A DNA stretch of 64,000 bases from Bacilli bacterium (lineage in GTDB: Bacteria; Bacillota_I; Bacilli_A; RFN20; CAG-288), in the NCBI GenBank assembly GCA_022647725.1, contig JALCLG010000001.1, forward strand, positions 1,652,001 through 1,716,000. Reading direction: 5' to 3'. Under the pieces are notes generated by a model. That model worked only from the letters and a program-made list of their open reading frames with translations. It did not search any database and had not been told where the DNA came from. The position numbers and the translations under genes are program-made. Position 1 is the stretch's first letter, and each line of letters opens with the position of its first letter. This document shows, piece by piece, positions 1 through 9,458 of the stretch.

Positions 1-3000
1 GTCTGCCGTCTCCTTTGCCGATGTTTCCGCCACCTATGATGGCAATGGGCATTCTCTGGCTGTTTCCGGAAATCTTCCGACCGGAGTCACGGTCAGCTAT
101 TCCGATTCCCTTACTCAGATCAATGCCGGTACCTACTCGGTGACGGCCTCCTTCCACGGCGATGCTGCCAACTATGAGAATATTGCCGACATGACGGCGA
201 CTCTGACCATTGCCAAAGCCTCCGTGGAAGGCATCACCTTTGTCGGTCAGACCGTTGTCTATGATGGCCATTCTCATTCCTTGTCGATTAACGGATATTT
301 CCCGGCTGGAGTAACTCTTAGCTATGTGAACAACGATCATATCAACGCAGGAACGTATACGGTGACGGCTCATTTCGATGACCCCAGTGGCAACTATAAT
401 CTTCCGGATCTCAGTGCAACCCTGGTTATCAATAAGGCTACATATGATCTTACAGGCATCACCTTTGCGAATGCAGCCGTGACGTACGATGGCAATTCCC
501 ATTCTTTGGCTATCGCCGGAACGCTGCCGACAGGCGTTACCGTGTCCTATTCGGGGAACGGCAACGTCCATGCAGGAACCTATGGAGTGACGGCTTCCTT
601 CAGCGGAGACAGCCTCAACTATGAGCCGATTCCGGATAAGACGGCTAATCTGGTCATCAACAAAGCCTCCCTGACCCTTTCTCTTTCGGGAAAGAGTGTT
701 GTCTATGATGGGTCGGCTCACTCCCTGGAAGTCAGTGGCTTCCTCCCGTCGGGGGTTGTGGTTTCCTATACCAACAACGGTCAGACCAATGCCGGAACCT
801 ACACCGTGACGGCTTCGGTCGTGGATAATACAGGCAATTACTTAGCGGTGGCGGATATGTCAGCCAATCTGGTGATTCAGAAGGCGGACTATGATCTGTC
901 TTCCGTTTCCTTCAATGATACCTCCGTTACCTATGATGGCACCGCACATTCCTTGACAATCAATGGTACTCTTCCTAGCGGAGTAAGCGTTTCTTATGAT
1001 AAAGCAACTTCCTACACCAATGCCGGAACGTATCTTATTACTGCCAGCTTCCAAGGCGATACGGTTAACCACAATCCGATAGCCGATAAGTCAGCTACCC
1101 TGACTATCAGCAAGGCGCCTTTGGATATGATGTCTTTCAGCGGTTCGACCTTCACTTATGATGGAACTGCCCATTCGCTTGCCGTGACCGGTTCGTTGCC
1201 GAGTGGAGTCAGTGTCTCCTATAGCAATAATGTTCAGACCAATGCCGGAACGTATACGGTGACCGCTCACTTCACGGATTCGACAGGTAACTATCTTGAG
1301 AGTGACCTGACTGCCAGCTTAGTCATCAACAAGGCCAGCTACGACATGTCTGGAATCACCTTTGAAAATGGTCAGGCTACCTATGATGGGACAGCCCATT
1401 CGCTGGCTATCTCCGGAACGCTGCCGACGGGTCTGACAGTATCCTATTCCGGAAACGGTGACATTAATGCCGGAACGTATTCCGTGACCGCCTCTTTTGC
1501 CGGAGATTCTCTCAATTACAACGCCATCGATAGTCTTACCGCTACCCTGGTTGTCAACAAAGCCAGTCTTTCAGGTATTGCCTTTGCTGATGGCACCGCG
1601 GATTATGACGGCTCGACGCATGCCTTGGCTATCACCGGAACCTTGCCGGAAGGCGTGAGCGTTGCTTATGCCAACAATGATCAGACGGAAGCCGGTGCCT
1701 ATACCATAACGGCTACTTTCACGGATTCGACAGGCAATTATTCCGTTCCTAATCCGATGAGTGCTGTCTTGACGATATACCGGGTTTATACCGGCCTTAC
1801 CTTTGCGGATGCCACTGCCACTTATGATGGGACGGCCCATTCGCTTGCTGTTTCCGGAACCTTGCCGGATGGCATTTCGGTGGCTTATAGCAATAATGGC
1901 CAGACGGATGTCGGAACCTATACGGTGACGGCCACTTTCAGTGGGACGAACCCGAATTATTATCGGGTAAACACCATGACGGCCACCTTGACGGTTGCCA
2001 AGGCTACGCCGACTCTTTCGCCGTCGGTCACCAATGCCAATGTCGGAACTTCCAGCACCGTTACCTTGGCCAGCGGGACGTCCGTTCCAGGAACCATCGT
2101 CTTTGATGCTGGGCAGACGCTGACGATCGGAACATCGGATTACTCCTATACCTTCACCCCGACGGATACCGCCAATTACAACATCGTCAAAGGAACCATC
2201 TCGATTGACGTCAAAGCCGAGATTCGCTACTACAACTATGATGCCAGCTTCTATCTTCTTGCCTATGCTGAAAAAGGATCCGGTCTTGTTTTCCCGGATA
2301 GTCCTTCGTATGCCGATGATGGCACCGGACATACTCATCCCTTCTCGTCCTGGAAGGACGGTGACGGGAATACCGTCACTGCCGGGACGACGGTCAATAG
2401 CAACCTGAATCTGACGGCCGTCTACGACCTCGGGACGACGATTCTCTATCATTACTCGATCAGCTATGTCCTGCCGGATGGCACCACAGCGGCAACGACG
2501 TTGCCTACTTCCTATACAGTCGAAGACCAGGTCACCCTTCCGGATGATCTGACGAGAGCCCACTATGCTTTCCTGGGCTGGACAGGTCCGGGATATGCAA
2601 CGGCCACCAAAGGCGTCACCATTGCCACGGGATCCATGGGCAACCGCACCTATCAGGCCATGTTTGTCCAGACGGAGTTTGAAGTCACGTTCGTGGACGG
2701 CAACGGAGCCACGGTTCAGTCCTCCTATGTCACGAAGGGCGGCTATGCCACCTATTCCGGAACGACGCCGACCAAAGCTTCGGATACCCAGTATGAGTAC
2801 TACTTTGATTCCTGGGACAAGGATCCGGCAACGACAGTCATCACCGAAACCACCGTCTTCACGGCTTCCTTTGATAAGGGAACTCTGTCTCTGACTTACA
2901 CCTTTGATTCCACCAACCATGTCTATGCGGTTTCGGGTATCAGCGATACGACATTGAGTGATGTCATCGTCCCGGCCGTCCATAATGGGGCGGATGGGGT

Positions 3001-4069
3001 CTATCCGGTGACGACAGTAAGTGAAAAAGCATTCTATCAGGACACGGCGGTCAAGACCGTTACGATTCCGAACAGCGTCACTTCGTTAGCAACCAATGCT
3101 TTCCATGGCTGCTCAAGTCTCACAACAATTCATCTGGGATCAGAACTTAAATCTATCGGGGACCGCGCCTTCCAAGGCTGCTCCGTGTTGACAAATGTGA
3201 CCCTGCCGTCCTCCCTTACTACAATCGGACAGTACGCATTCAGTGGGTGCAAGGTGCTGGGTGCTATCAACCTCCCAAGTTCGATGACTACTTTGGGCGG
3301 TTATGCCTTTTCGGGCTGCACGGGCCTGACATCGGTGACCCTTCCGGACTCAGTGACGTCTATCGATGCCTATGCCTTCTACGGCTGCACTGGCCTGACG
3401 TCGGTGACCATCCCTGACTCGGTGACTTCCATCGGCGGCTATGCCTTCCAAGGCTGCACTGGCCTGGCGTCTGTGACCATCCCTGACTCGGTTACGTCCA
3501 TCGGCTACTGTGCCTTCGAAGGCTGCACTGGCCTTACGACAGTGACCATCCCTGACTCGGTGACTTCCATCGGCGGCTATGCCTTCTCCGGCTGTACTGG
3601 CCTTACTTCCGTGACCATCCCTGACTTGGTGATTTACATCCGCGACTATGCCTTCCAAGGCTGCACTGGCCTGGCGTCTGTGACCATCCCTGACTCGGTT
3701 ACGTCCATCGGCTACTGTGCCTTCGAAGGCTGCACTGGCCTTACGACAGTGACCATCCCTGACTCTGTTACGTCCATCGGCGGCTTTGCCTTCTCCAGCT
3801 GCACTGGCCTTACGACAGTGACCATCCCTGACTCGGTGACGTCCATCGGCGACTATGCCTTCTACGGCTGCACTGGCCTGACGTCGGTGACCATCCCTGA
3901 CTCGGTGACTTCCATCGGCAACAATGCCTTCTTAACTTATAATTCGTCCATTACTAGTTTAACCTATTCGGGCACCATTGCTCAGTGGACGGCAAATTTC
4001 GGGTCGACTCCGATTGGTCATTCCGGTACGATCCATTGTTCGGATGGTGATTACACTCAAGCCGGTTAA
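1..4069 (+). CDS. MBG-repeat and BspA-type LRR surface protein, 5'-partial
   Basis: The reading frame is open back to base 2, so the true start and any signal peptide lie left of the window. At least nine MBG-type repeats of about 75 residues follow one another (recurring YDGxxHSL, NAGTYxVTA and LxINKA motifs), to about base 2010. A Big-like spacer and InlB/Listeria-Bacteroides-type repeats (AHYAFLGWTG, YYFDSWDKDP) come next. From about base 2960 there is a BspA-type leucine-rich repeat tract with 23-residue units (GCTGLTSVTIPDSVTSI). The C-terminus ends shortly after the LRRs with no LPXTG motif or membrane anchor visible. Such architectures are typical of secreted adhesin-like proteins in gut Firmicutes. 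Surface location and adhesion are inferred from the family; the ligand is unknown. Confidence 0.9.
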   Translation, partial: SAVSFADVSATYDGNGHSLAVSGNLPTGVTVSYSDSLTQINAGTYSVTASFHGDAANYENIADMTATLTIAKASVEGITFVGQTVVYDGHSHSLSINGYFPAGVTLSYVNNDHINAGTYTVTAHFDDPSGNYNLPDLSATLVINKATYDLTGITFANAAVTYDGNSHSLAIAGTLPTGVTVSYSGNGNVHAGTYGVTASFSGDSLNYEPIPDKTANLVINKASLTLSLSGKSVVYDGSAHSLEVSGFLPSGVVVSYTNNGQTNAGTYTVTASVVDNTGNYLAVADMSANLVIQKADYDLSSVSFNDTSVTYDGTAHSLTINGTLPSGVSVSYDKATSYTNAGTYLITASFQGDTVNHNPIADKSATLTISKAPLDMMSFSGSTFTYDGTAHSLAVTGSLPSGVSVSYSNNVQTNAGTYTVTAHFTDSTGNYLESDLTASLVINKASYDMSGITFENGQATYDGTAHSLAISGTLPTGLTVSYSGNGDINAGTYSVTASFAGDSLNYNAIDSLTATLVVNKASLSGIAFADGTADYDGSTHALAITGTLPEGVSVAYANNDQTEAGAYTITATFTDSTGNYSVPNPMSAVLTIYRVYTGLTFADATATYDGTAHSLAVSGTLPDGISVAYSNNGQTDVGTYTVTATFSGTNPNYYRVNTMTATLTVAKATPTLSPSVTNANVGTSSTVTLASGTSVPGTIVFDAGQTLTIGTSDYSYTFTPTDTANYNIVKGTISIDVKAEIRYYNYDASFYLLAYAEKGSGLVFPDSPSYADDGTGHTHPFSSWKDGDGNTVTAGTTVNSNLNLTAVYDLGTTILYHYSISYVLPDGTTAATTLPTSYTVEDQVTLPDDLTRAHYAFLGWTGPGYATATKGVTIATGSMGNRTYQAMFVQTEFEVTFVDGNGATVQSSYVTKGGYATYSGTTPTKASDTQYEYYFDSWDKDPATTVITETTVFTASFDKGTLSLTYTFDSTNHVYAVSGISDTTLSDVIVPAVHNGADGVYPVTTVSEKAFYQDTAVKTVTIPNSVTSLATNAFHGCSSLTTIHLGSELKSIGDRAFQGCSVLTNVTLPSSLTTIGQYAFSGCKVLGAINLPSSMTTLGGYAFSGCTGLTSVTLPDSVTSIDAYAFYGCTGLTSVTIPDSVTSIGGYAFQGCTGLASVTIPDSVTSIGYCAFEGCTGLTTVTIPDSVTSIGGYAFSGCTGLTSVTIPDLVIYIRDYAFQGCTGLASVTIPDSVTSIGYCAFEGCTGLTTVTIPDSVTSIGGFAFSSCTGLTTVTIPDSVTSIGDYAFYGCTGLTSVTIPDSVTSIGNNAFLTYNSSITSLTYSGTIAQWTANFGSTPIGHSGTIHCSDGDYTQAG
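3320..3930 (+). repeat. 69-bp tandem LRR-coding repeats with an internal 207-bp duplication
   Basis: Nine or so near-identical 69-bp units each encode one 23-residue BspA-type leucine-rich repeat. Bases 3439-3558 recur without change at 3646-3765, an offset of 207 bp, which is exactly three units. The copies diverge on either side, so this looks like a recent in-frame segmental duplication inside the array. Confidence 0.9.
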
Positions 4070-4098
4070 CTTTCTTCAATAAAGACTCCCTGAAACTG

Positions 4099-4135
4099 AA
4101 ATCGGGTCCGGCGCTAGGCCGGGCCCGATTTTTGG
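4099..4135 (+). terminator. Rho-independent terminator after the surface protein
   Basis: A GC-rich hairpin pairs AATCGGGTCCGGC with GGCCGGGCCCGATT around a short loop, followed by TTTTT on the plus strand. It lies between two convergent genes. The minus-strand side has only a short T run, so it mainly serves the plus-strand gene. Confidence 0.8.
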
Positions 4136-4152
4136 TTACTGACAACAGACAG

Positions 4153-5892
4153 CTAGCGAGGATCGATTTCTTCCAGACCGTCGACATCCAGAATCTTGAC
4201 GAGGACGAGCGGTTCCTTCTCCGTCTGCTTGAGAATCATCTTGGCGGCCTTGTCGCTGACCTTCTTCTCAGCATCCATGATGTTGACATGCTTCTCAGCG
4301 CTGAAGAGCGACTGGCAGGCATTGACCAACAGATTGGAAAGCTGACCTAAGATCGGCTCATTATCCTTGATGGAGATAAAGCCTCGCATCTGGATATCCG
4401 GCGTGGTGACAATCTTCTTCTGCTTCATCGAGATGGAGATGCCCATCAGGACGACACCGCCGTCGGCCATCTTCTGGCGTTCGGTGATGGCAGCTTCCTT
4501 GACATCGCCGACGGAATTGCCGTCGACCATGACATCGCCCTGCTTCACATTGATGATCTTGCGGACCGGATTGCCCTTATTATCAAAGGCCAGAGCCATG
4601 CCGTTATCGTAGACGAAGGTATTGAAATGGTTGAGACCGATGCCGAGGCTGATAGCTAACTGTGCATTGGCCATCAGGAGACGGAACTCGCCTTTGACCG
4701 GCATATAGTAACGGGGACGGAGCAGGGAAAGCATCATCTTCAGATCTTCCTGCTGAGCATGCATGCTGGCGACCTGTTTGCGGTTCAGGGCAATGACGTG
4801 GCAGTCGGTGCGGTAGATGGTATCGCTGGCATCGGTAGCCAGGGATTCGGTTCCCGGCACGCTGGGGCAGGCATTGATCCAGGTATCGTTGGTTTCGACT
4901 TTGAGGTTGCGGACGTTGCCATAGCAGATTTCCTTGCAGTAGTTGTAAAGTCCTTCGCCGCTGCCGGAGACCATCACGATGAGATCCTTCGGAGCGACGG
5001 TATTGACCTGGTCCAAGGCGACTCTCATGTTATCCGGAATCTCGATATCTCCGACCTGACCCATGGCATCAAAGAAGGCAATCTGGTTGGGATCGGCGAT
5101 GCAGATCTTCTTGCGGTACTTGCGGGCGAGATTGATGACTTCCTGGATGTTGTAGAAGTTCTGGGAGAAGATGGAGATGAAGGTCTTGCCGGTGGGATCC
5201 TCGAAATCGTTCTTGATCCATTCGGTGATCTTATGGTTCGGCGAGGCAATGCCAGGCTTATCGGCAGCTTCGCTCTCAGCCATCAGTAAGAAGGTGCCGT
5301 TGTTCTCGGAAAGACGGGCAACCTTGGGTAAATCAAAGATGAAGCCTTTGAGCGGCGAATAATCCGACATATAGTCGGAGGTGTAGACGATGTCGCCGAA
5401 GGGCGTCTTCAGGGCAAAGCCGAAGGATTCGCTGACGCTGTGGGTGGTCTGGAAGAGATCAAAGACATGCCCGGCGATGGTCAACGTCGAGGAGCAGTCC
5501 ACGATGTTGAAGGTCGCATTCTGAATGGACTTGAACTTCGGTCCCAAGAGGCTCTTGATGATAGCGACGGTCGTCTTCGAGGCATAGACCGGCGCATGGA
5601 TGACATCCAGTAAAAACGGCAGCGCACCATACTGGTCGTCATGCCCATGGGTGATGATGATGCCCTTGATGCGGTTCTGGATTTGCTTCAAATACTCGAA
5701 ATCCGGAATGATCAGATCGACTCCCGGAATGTTGCGGCTCGGATACTTCATGCCGGCTTCGATGACAAAGGCATCGTGATTGACTTCGATGACATAGCAG
5801 TTCTTGCCCATTTCATCCAAGCCGCCTAAAGCGACGACACTGACTGGATAGTCAATGTTGGTAGTCAACGCCGGCTGATTCATGAATTCCAT
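4153..5892 (-). CDS. RNase J2-like protein with degenerate metal site
   Basis: A 579-residue metallo-beta-lactamase/beta-CASP protein of the RNase J family, with full family length and a good ribosome binding site (AAGGAG) before the ATG. The metal motif HxHxDH reads HGHDDQ (residues 82-87), so the last His is Gln. The His of the HGEYR motif is Lys (PVKGEFR, near residue 400), and the HVSGH motif reads VASMH. The central His (THSVSES) and Asp (YTSDYMSD) are kept. In Bacillus, RNase J2 also lost the final His of this motif, has weak activity and partners RNase J1 in RNA decay and 5' processing. I infer a J2-type subunit, with an active J1 elsewhere in the genome. Confidence 0.85.
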   Translation of the reverse strand: MEFMNQPALTTNIDYPVSVVALGGLDEMGKNCYVIEVNHDAFVIEAGMKYPSRNIPGVDLIIPDFEYLKQIQNRIKGIIITHGHDDQYGALPFLLDVIHAPVYASKTTVAIIKSLLGPKFKSIQNATFNIVDCSSTLTIAGHVFDLFQTTHSVSESFGFALKTPFGDIVYTSDYMSDYSPLKGFIFDLPKVARLSENNGTFLLMAESEAADKPGIASPNHKITEWIKNDFEDPTGKTFISIFSQNFYNIQEVINLARKYRKKICIADPNQIAFFDAMGQVGDIEIPDNMRVALDQVNTVAPKDLIVMVSGSGEGLYNYCKEICYGNVRNLKVETNDTWINACPSVPGTESLATDASDTIYRTDCHVIALNRKQVASMHAQQEDLKMMLSLLRPRYYMPVKGEFRLLMANAQLAISLGIGLNHFNTFVYDNGMALAFDNKGNPVRKIINVKQGDVMVDGNSVGDVKEAAITERQKMADGGVVLMGISISMKQKKIVTTPDIQMRGFISIKDNEPILGQLSNLLVNACQSLFSAEKHVNIMDAEKKVSDKAAKMILKQTEKEPLVLVKILDVDGLEEIDPR

Positions 5893-5990
5893 AGATTCTC
5901 CTTGAGATTAATGATAGGTCCTGGCGGAAGAAAAGGAAAATATCTTTTCCCAGCCGGAGACATAATTACGTTGTTCCATCTATCGGCACT

Positions 5991-6019
5991 ATTATAGACA
6001 CCCTAAGTAAAATAATCTA
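5991..6019 (-). promoter_or_regulatory. Putative promoter for the RNase J2-like gene
   Basis: On the minus strand a perfect TATAAT (plus-strand 5991-5996) follows a weak TAGATT -35 element at 17-bp spacing, about 100 bp before the ATG. This sits in the 145-bp gap between exoA and the RNase J-like gene, with no terminator visible in between. Confidence 0.5.
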
Positions 6020-6037
6020 GTCTTTTAGGCAAGGGAC

Positions 6038-6826
6038 TCAGAAGTCGAGATCAATGTCGAGCAGGACCGGACAATGATCCGAGCCAAAGACATCATTGAG
6101 AATCTCACTCTTTCTGACCTTAGCCATCAAGGACTTGCTGACCAGGAAATAGTCCAGCCGCCAGCCGGCATTGTTCTCCCGGGCATGGAAACGATAGGAC
6201 CAATAAGAGTATTTGGCCTCAGCCGGATGCAGACTACGGAACGTATCGACAAGACCGATATCCAACAGCTTTCCGAAGGCGTCTCTCTCTTCGTCGGTGA
6301 AGCCGGCGGAAAGATGGTTGGTCTCCGGATGCTTCAGATCGATCTCTTCATGGGAGACATTGAGATCGCCGGTGACGATGATCGGCTTCTTCTCCTGAAG
6401 CTTCGATAAATACTTCCGGAGATTGGCTTCGAACTCGAGACGGTAAGGCAGACGTTTCGGCTTGGAATCCTTGTCCGGATTCTCACCGCTGTTTGGGACA
6501 TACATCTCCACGAAATAGAAATTCTTGAATTCCAGGGTGATGACCCGGCCTTCATCATCGTAGAGGCCGTCTTCCAGTCCGTAGTGGACGCTTAAGGGTG
6601 TCCCTTTTGTTAAGACTGCCGTGCCGGCATAGCCCTTCTTGACTTTGGAGACCGTCCAGTAAGGGGTGTAGCCATTTGGGGTAAAAGGAAAATCCTTATG
6701 CTCCGTCTCCGTAAGCTTCAGTTCCTCGATGCCTAAGACATCCGGAGCCAGACCCGTCCACTGACTCGTCAGGTTCTTACCGAGATAGGCGCGGATGGAA
6801 TTCATATTGAAAGACATCAGGATCAT
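6038..6826 (-). CDS. exoA: Exodeoxyribonuclease III / AP endonuclease
   Basis: A 262-residue protein of the exonuclease III (endonuclease/exonuclease/phosphatase) family, which cleaves DNA at abasic sites and trims 3' ends in base-excision repair. Visible motifs, in order: SFNMNSIRA at the N-terminus, the metal-binding Glu in GIEELKL (usually LQETK), GYAGTAVLTK, VTGDLNVSHEEIDL, YSYWSYRFHARENNAGWRLDYFLVS and the terminal GSDHCPV catalytic His/Asp motif. The length is normal. The start lies 2 bp after the aguB stop, so it is probably co-transcribed with the agmatine genes; no functional link is known to me. Confidence 0.93.
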   Translation of the reverse strand: MILMSFNMNSIRAYLGKNLTSQWTGLAPDVLGIEELKLTETEHKDFPFTPNGYTPYWTVSKVKKGYAGTAVLTKGTPLSVHYGLEDGLYDDEGRVITLEFKNFYFVEMYVPNSGENPDKDSKPKRLPYRLEFEANLRKYLSKLQEKKPIIVTGDLNVSHEEIDLKHPETNHLSAGFTDEERDAFGKLLDIGLVDTFRSLHPAEAKYSYWSYRFHARENNAGWRLDYFLVSKSLMAKVRKSEILNDVFGSDHCPVLLDIDLDF

Positions 6827-6828
6827 AG

Positions 6829-7704
6829 CTATTTGTCTTCTTTCTGGGAAGCATCATGCTGGAGGATCGGCGCATAAAGATCCGTTCTTCTGTCCCGGAA
6901 GATTCCCCACTCCCGACGGCGCTTATCACAATCATCAAGCTCAAAGGTATGTGTCAAAATGGTTTCACTGATACGATCCGCACTCTCCACGATATTTCCG
7001 CATTCATCCGTGATGAAAGAGGAACCATAGAAGGTCATGGCCGAATGGGCTTCCTTTTCAGTGCCGATCCGGTTGGAGGCCACCAGCGGCAGGATATTGA
7101 GCGCCGATTGTCCAACCATGGCATTGCGCCAATGCGGCATCGAATCAATGGGCAGAACCGGTTCGGTTCCGATGGCGGTCGGGAAGAGCAGATACTGGGC
7201 TCCCTTGAGAGCTAAGATACGGCCCGTCTCCAAGAACCACTGATCCCAGCAGATGCCGACGCCTAAGCGGCCGGCCTTCGTGTCGAAGACTTCAAAGCCG
7301 GTATCGCCCGGCGTGAAATAGAACTTCTCTTCGTAGTTGTCGCCCGTCGGGATATGGCTCTTCCGGTAGAGACCTAACCGTTTGCCATCCTTATCGATGA
7401 CGCAGAGGGAATTGTAATAGCAGTTCCCGGCTTTCTCAAAGAAGGATATCGGCAGGACGACCTGGTTGTCTTTGGCAACCTTGCTAAACGTTTCCAGCGT
7501 CTTGGAATGCTGATAGTCCTCGGCAAAGGCAAAACGGCTGTAATCCTCGACCTGGCAGAAGTAGTTCCGTTCGAAGAGCTCCTGCAAAAGGACCACATCG
7601 GCGCCTTTCTTGCTGGCCTTCTTGACCATTGTGATGGCTTTCTTGATGTTCTCCTCATAGACCGGAGAACAGCTCATCTGCGTTGCAGCTAATGTGACTT
7701 TCAT
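6829..7704 (-). CDS. aguB: N-carbamoylputrescine amidase
   Basis: A 291-residue nitrilase-superfamily enzyme. The catalytic Glu-Lys-Cys triad is visible in LLQELFE, LYRKSHIP and GVGICWDQWF; the last motif is typical of AguB. The enzyme hydrolyses N-carbamoylputrescine to putrescine, CO2 and ammonia in the cytoplasm. It lies directly downstream of aguA (2-bp gap), so the two steps from agmatine to putrescine are encoded together. Size and motif order are normal for the family. Confidence 0.95.
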   Translation of the reverse strand: MKVTLAATQMSCSPVYEENIKKAITMVKKASKKGADVVLLQELFERNYFCQVEDYSRFAFAEDYQHSKTLETFSKVAKDNQVVLPISFFEKAGNCYYNSLCVIDKDGKRLGLYRKSHIPTGDNYEEKFYFTPGDTGFEVFDTKAGRLGVGICWDQWFLETGRILALKGAQYLLFPTAIGTEPVLPIDSMPHWRNAMVGQSALNILPLVASNRIGTEKEAHSAMTFYGSSFITDECGNIVESADRISETILTHTFELDDCDKRRREWGIFRDRRTDLYAPILQHDASQKEDK

Positions 7705-7706
7705 GA

Positions 7707-8843
7707 TTATTCTTCTCCTTCTTTCGGTTCAATCTCAGCTTTGTCACTGAAAGGGATCTGCTTGGTGATGCAATGGATGTTCCCACCGCCTAAGAGAATC
7801 TCACGGGAGGGAATCGGCAAGATATCTTTGTCCGGGTAGATGGACTTGAAGAGAGTCAAGGCAGGCTGATCCTCGGCCACGCCGAACTGCGGCACCAGGA
7901 CGAACTTCTCGCCTTGGTAAAAGTTGACATAGCTGGCAGCCAGACGTCTTCCCTCCAAGCGGCTGATGGCCTGGCCATCGGCCTTAATGCCCTGAGCTTC
8001 TTCCTTGGTCAGATAAAGCGGAGCCGGCATCGGAATATCGACGACTGATAGCGGATTGCCTTCGCTGTCAGTCTCCTTTAGCAGCACTTCCTTGTCCGCC
8101 TGAGAGCGGGCATACTGGGGATCGTTAGGATCGGCCATTATGGCTAAGCCGACCACCCCCGGCTTTAAGAAGCAGGCCATGTTATCGACATGGCCGCTGG
8201 TCTCATCCTGTTCGACACCATAGGGAAGCCAGATGACTTTCGTTAACGACAGCGTCTCTTTGAGGACGGCTTCAATCTGTTCTTGCGTCAAGGACGGATT
8301 CCGTCCCTTGGAAAGCAGACATTCTTGGGTGGTCAGAAGCGTTCCTTTGCCATCGGTATGGATGCTGCCGCCTTCCAGGATGAAGTCTTTCTTAGCGAAG
8401 CGGGGAATGCTGAGCTCTAACAGAAGCTCTCTTCCCAGTTTGTTGTCAAGAGACCAATCCTGGTAGAGCCCGTTAAAGGTTCCGCCCCAGGCATTGAAGC
8501 CATAATCCACGCCGACCAGACTGTCTTCCGCTCCCTTCAAGAACACCGGGAGATTGTCTCTGGCCCAGGAGTCATCGTATGCCAGACGCAGGATATGGAC
8601 GTTAGGGATTTCAAAGGAACGGACCACGGAATACGGAATTCTCGGGTCAGCGATTACCACCACCATCTCATAGGAGCTGATGGCTCTCACCACAGCTAAA
8701 AACTCTTTTATGGCTGGGACAGCCTGGTTCCGCCAGGTGTCTTCCCGATAAGGGAGTTCCACCACGGTTGCCAAATGCTTTTCGCCTTCAAAAGGAAAAA
8801 CAGTCGCGGCCAGGTTAGGACAGTCTTTGACAATGCTATTCAT
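7707..8843 (-). CDS. aguA: Agmatine deiminase
   Basis: A 378-residue member of the agmatine/peptidylarginine deiminase family, which converts agmatine to N-carbamoylputrescine and ammonia. Family motifs are present: DDSWARDNLPVF, FNAWGGTFNG, ILEGGSIHTDG, the ETSGHVDN catalytic His motif and the nucleophile Cys in LGGGNIHCIT near the C-terminus. It is the first gene of a tight aguA-aguB-exoA unit. No aguD (transcarbamoylase-linked antiporter) gene is adjacent, so this set makes putrescine by hydrolysis rather than conserving carbamoyl phosphate. Confidence 0.95.
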   Translation of the reverse strand: MNSIVKDCPNLAATVFPFEGEKHLATVVELPYREDTWRNQAVPAIKEFLAVVRAISSYEMVVVIADPRIPYSVVRSFEIPNVHILRLAYDDSWARDNLPVFLKGAEDSLVGVDYGFNAWGGTFNGLYQDWSLDNKLGRELLLELSIPRFAKKDFILEGGSIHTDGKGTLLTTQECLLSKGRNPSLTQEQIEAVLKETLSLTKVIWLPYGVEQDETSGHVDNMACFLKPGVVGLAIMADPNDPQYARSQADKEVLLKETDSEGNPLSVVDIPMPAPLYLTKEEAQGIKADGQAISRLEGRRLAASYVNFYQGEKFVLVPQFGVAEDQPALTLFKSIYPDKDILPIPSREILLGGGNIHCITKQIPFSDKAEIEPKEGEE

Positions 8844-8915
8844 AGTTATTTATACCGGAATTATTATATAATATTGCCGAAGGAATAGGGACGATTTCGT
8901 CTTAGGAGGTAACTT
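8844..8915. promoter_or_regulatory. Divergent promoter region between aguA and the DJ-1 gene
   Basis: The 72-bp gap contains an AT-rich core around 8861-8872 that gives TATAAT on both strands (plus 8867-8872; minus 8868-8863). No convincing -35 hexamer is seen on either side, so both assignments are tentative. TAGGAGGT (8904-8911) is a strong ribosome binding site for the DJ-1-like gene. Confidence 0.4.
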
Positions 8916-9458
8916 ATGAAGATTCTTGCTGTTGTGACGGATGGCTTTGAGGATATCGAAGCCGTCGGGACGATTGCGTTATTGCGCCGGGCAAGACTGG
9001 ATGTCACCGTGGCTTCTTTGACCAGCGACCGGGCTACCGGACGCTATGGCACGGAAGTCATTGATTTAGCCAGGCTGAGCAATCTGGCTTTGGCCGATTA
9101 TGACATGCTCTTGATCCCCGGCGGTCCGGAATACATTGCCGAAGAGAAGAATCCTATGTTTCTGGCGATGGTCCGAACCTTTGCGGCTCAGAACAAATAT
9201 TTGGCTGCCATCTGCGCCGGTCCGACCATCTTAGGCCATCTTGGCTTACTGCAGGGCAAGCGCTATACCTGCTTCACCTCGATGAACGAGGATTTCGGGG
9301 GAACGTATGTCGATCAGTATGCCGTCGTCGATGGCAAACTGATCACCGGACGCTCCTGTGCCGCAACCATTGATTTTGCCTTGGCGATTGTCGGGACGTT
9401 GAAAGGTCCCCAGGCTTTGGAAAGTCTGAAGCGGGAGATCTATTATGACCAGCGGTAA
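8916..9458 (+). CDS. DJ-1/PfpI family protein
   Basis: A 180-residue protein of the DJ-1/ThiJ/PfpI superfamily. The nucleophile-elbow Cys is in AAICAGPTILG, and the upstream conserved Glu/Gly region is in LLIPGGPEYIAEE. Members include glyoxalase III/deglycase-type stress proteins and chaperones; the exact activity here cannot be read from sequence. It has a strong Shine-Dalgarno sequence and overlaps the next gene by 14 bp, so it heads a three-gene plus-strand unit. Confidence 0.88.
   Translation: MKILAVVTDGFEDIEAVGTIALLRRARLDVTVASLTSDRATGRYGTEVIDLARLSNLALADYDMLLIPGGPEYIAEEKNPMFLAMVRTFAAQNKYLAAICAGPTILGHLGLLQGKRYTCFTSMNEDFGGTYVDQYAVVDGKLITGRSCAATIDFALAIVGTLKGPQALESLKREIYYDQR

Noticed and set aside
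1571..2983. Long antisense open frame (about 470 codons) opposite the MBG-repeat gene
   Set aside because: It mirrors the repeat structure of the sense gene, is Arg/Gly/Ile-rich and matches no family; it is a by-product of repeat codon usage.
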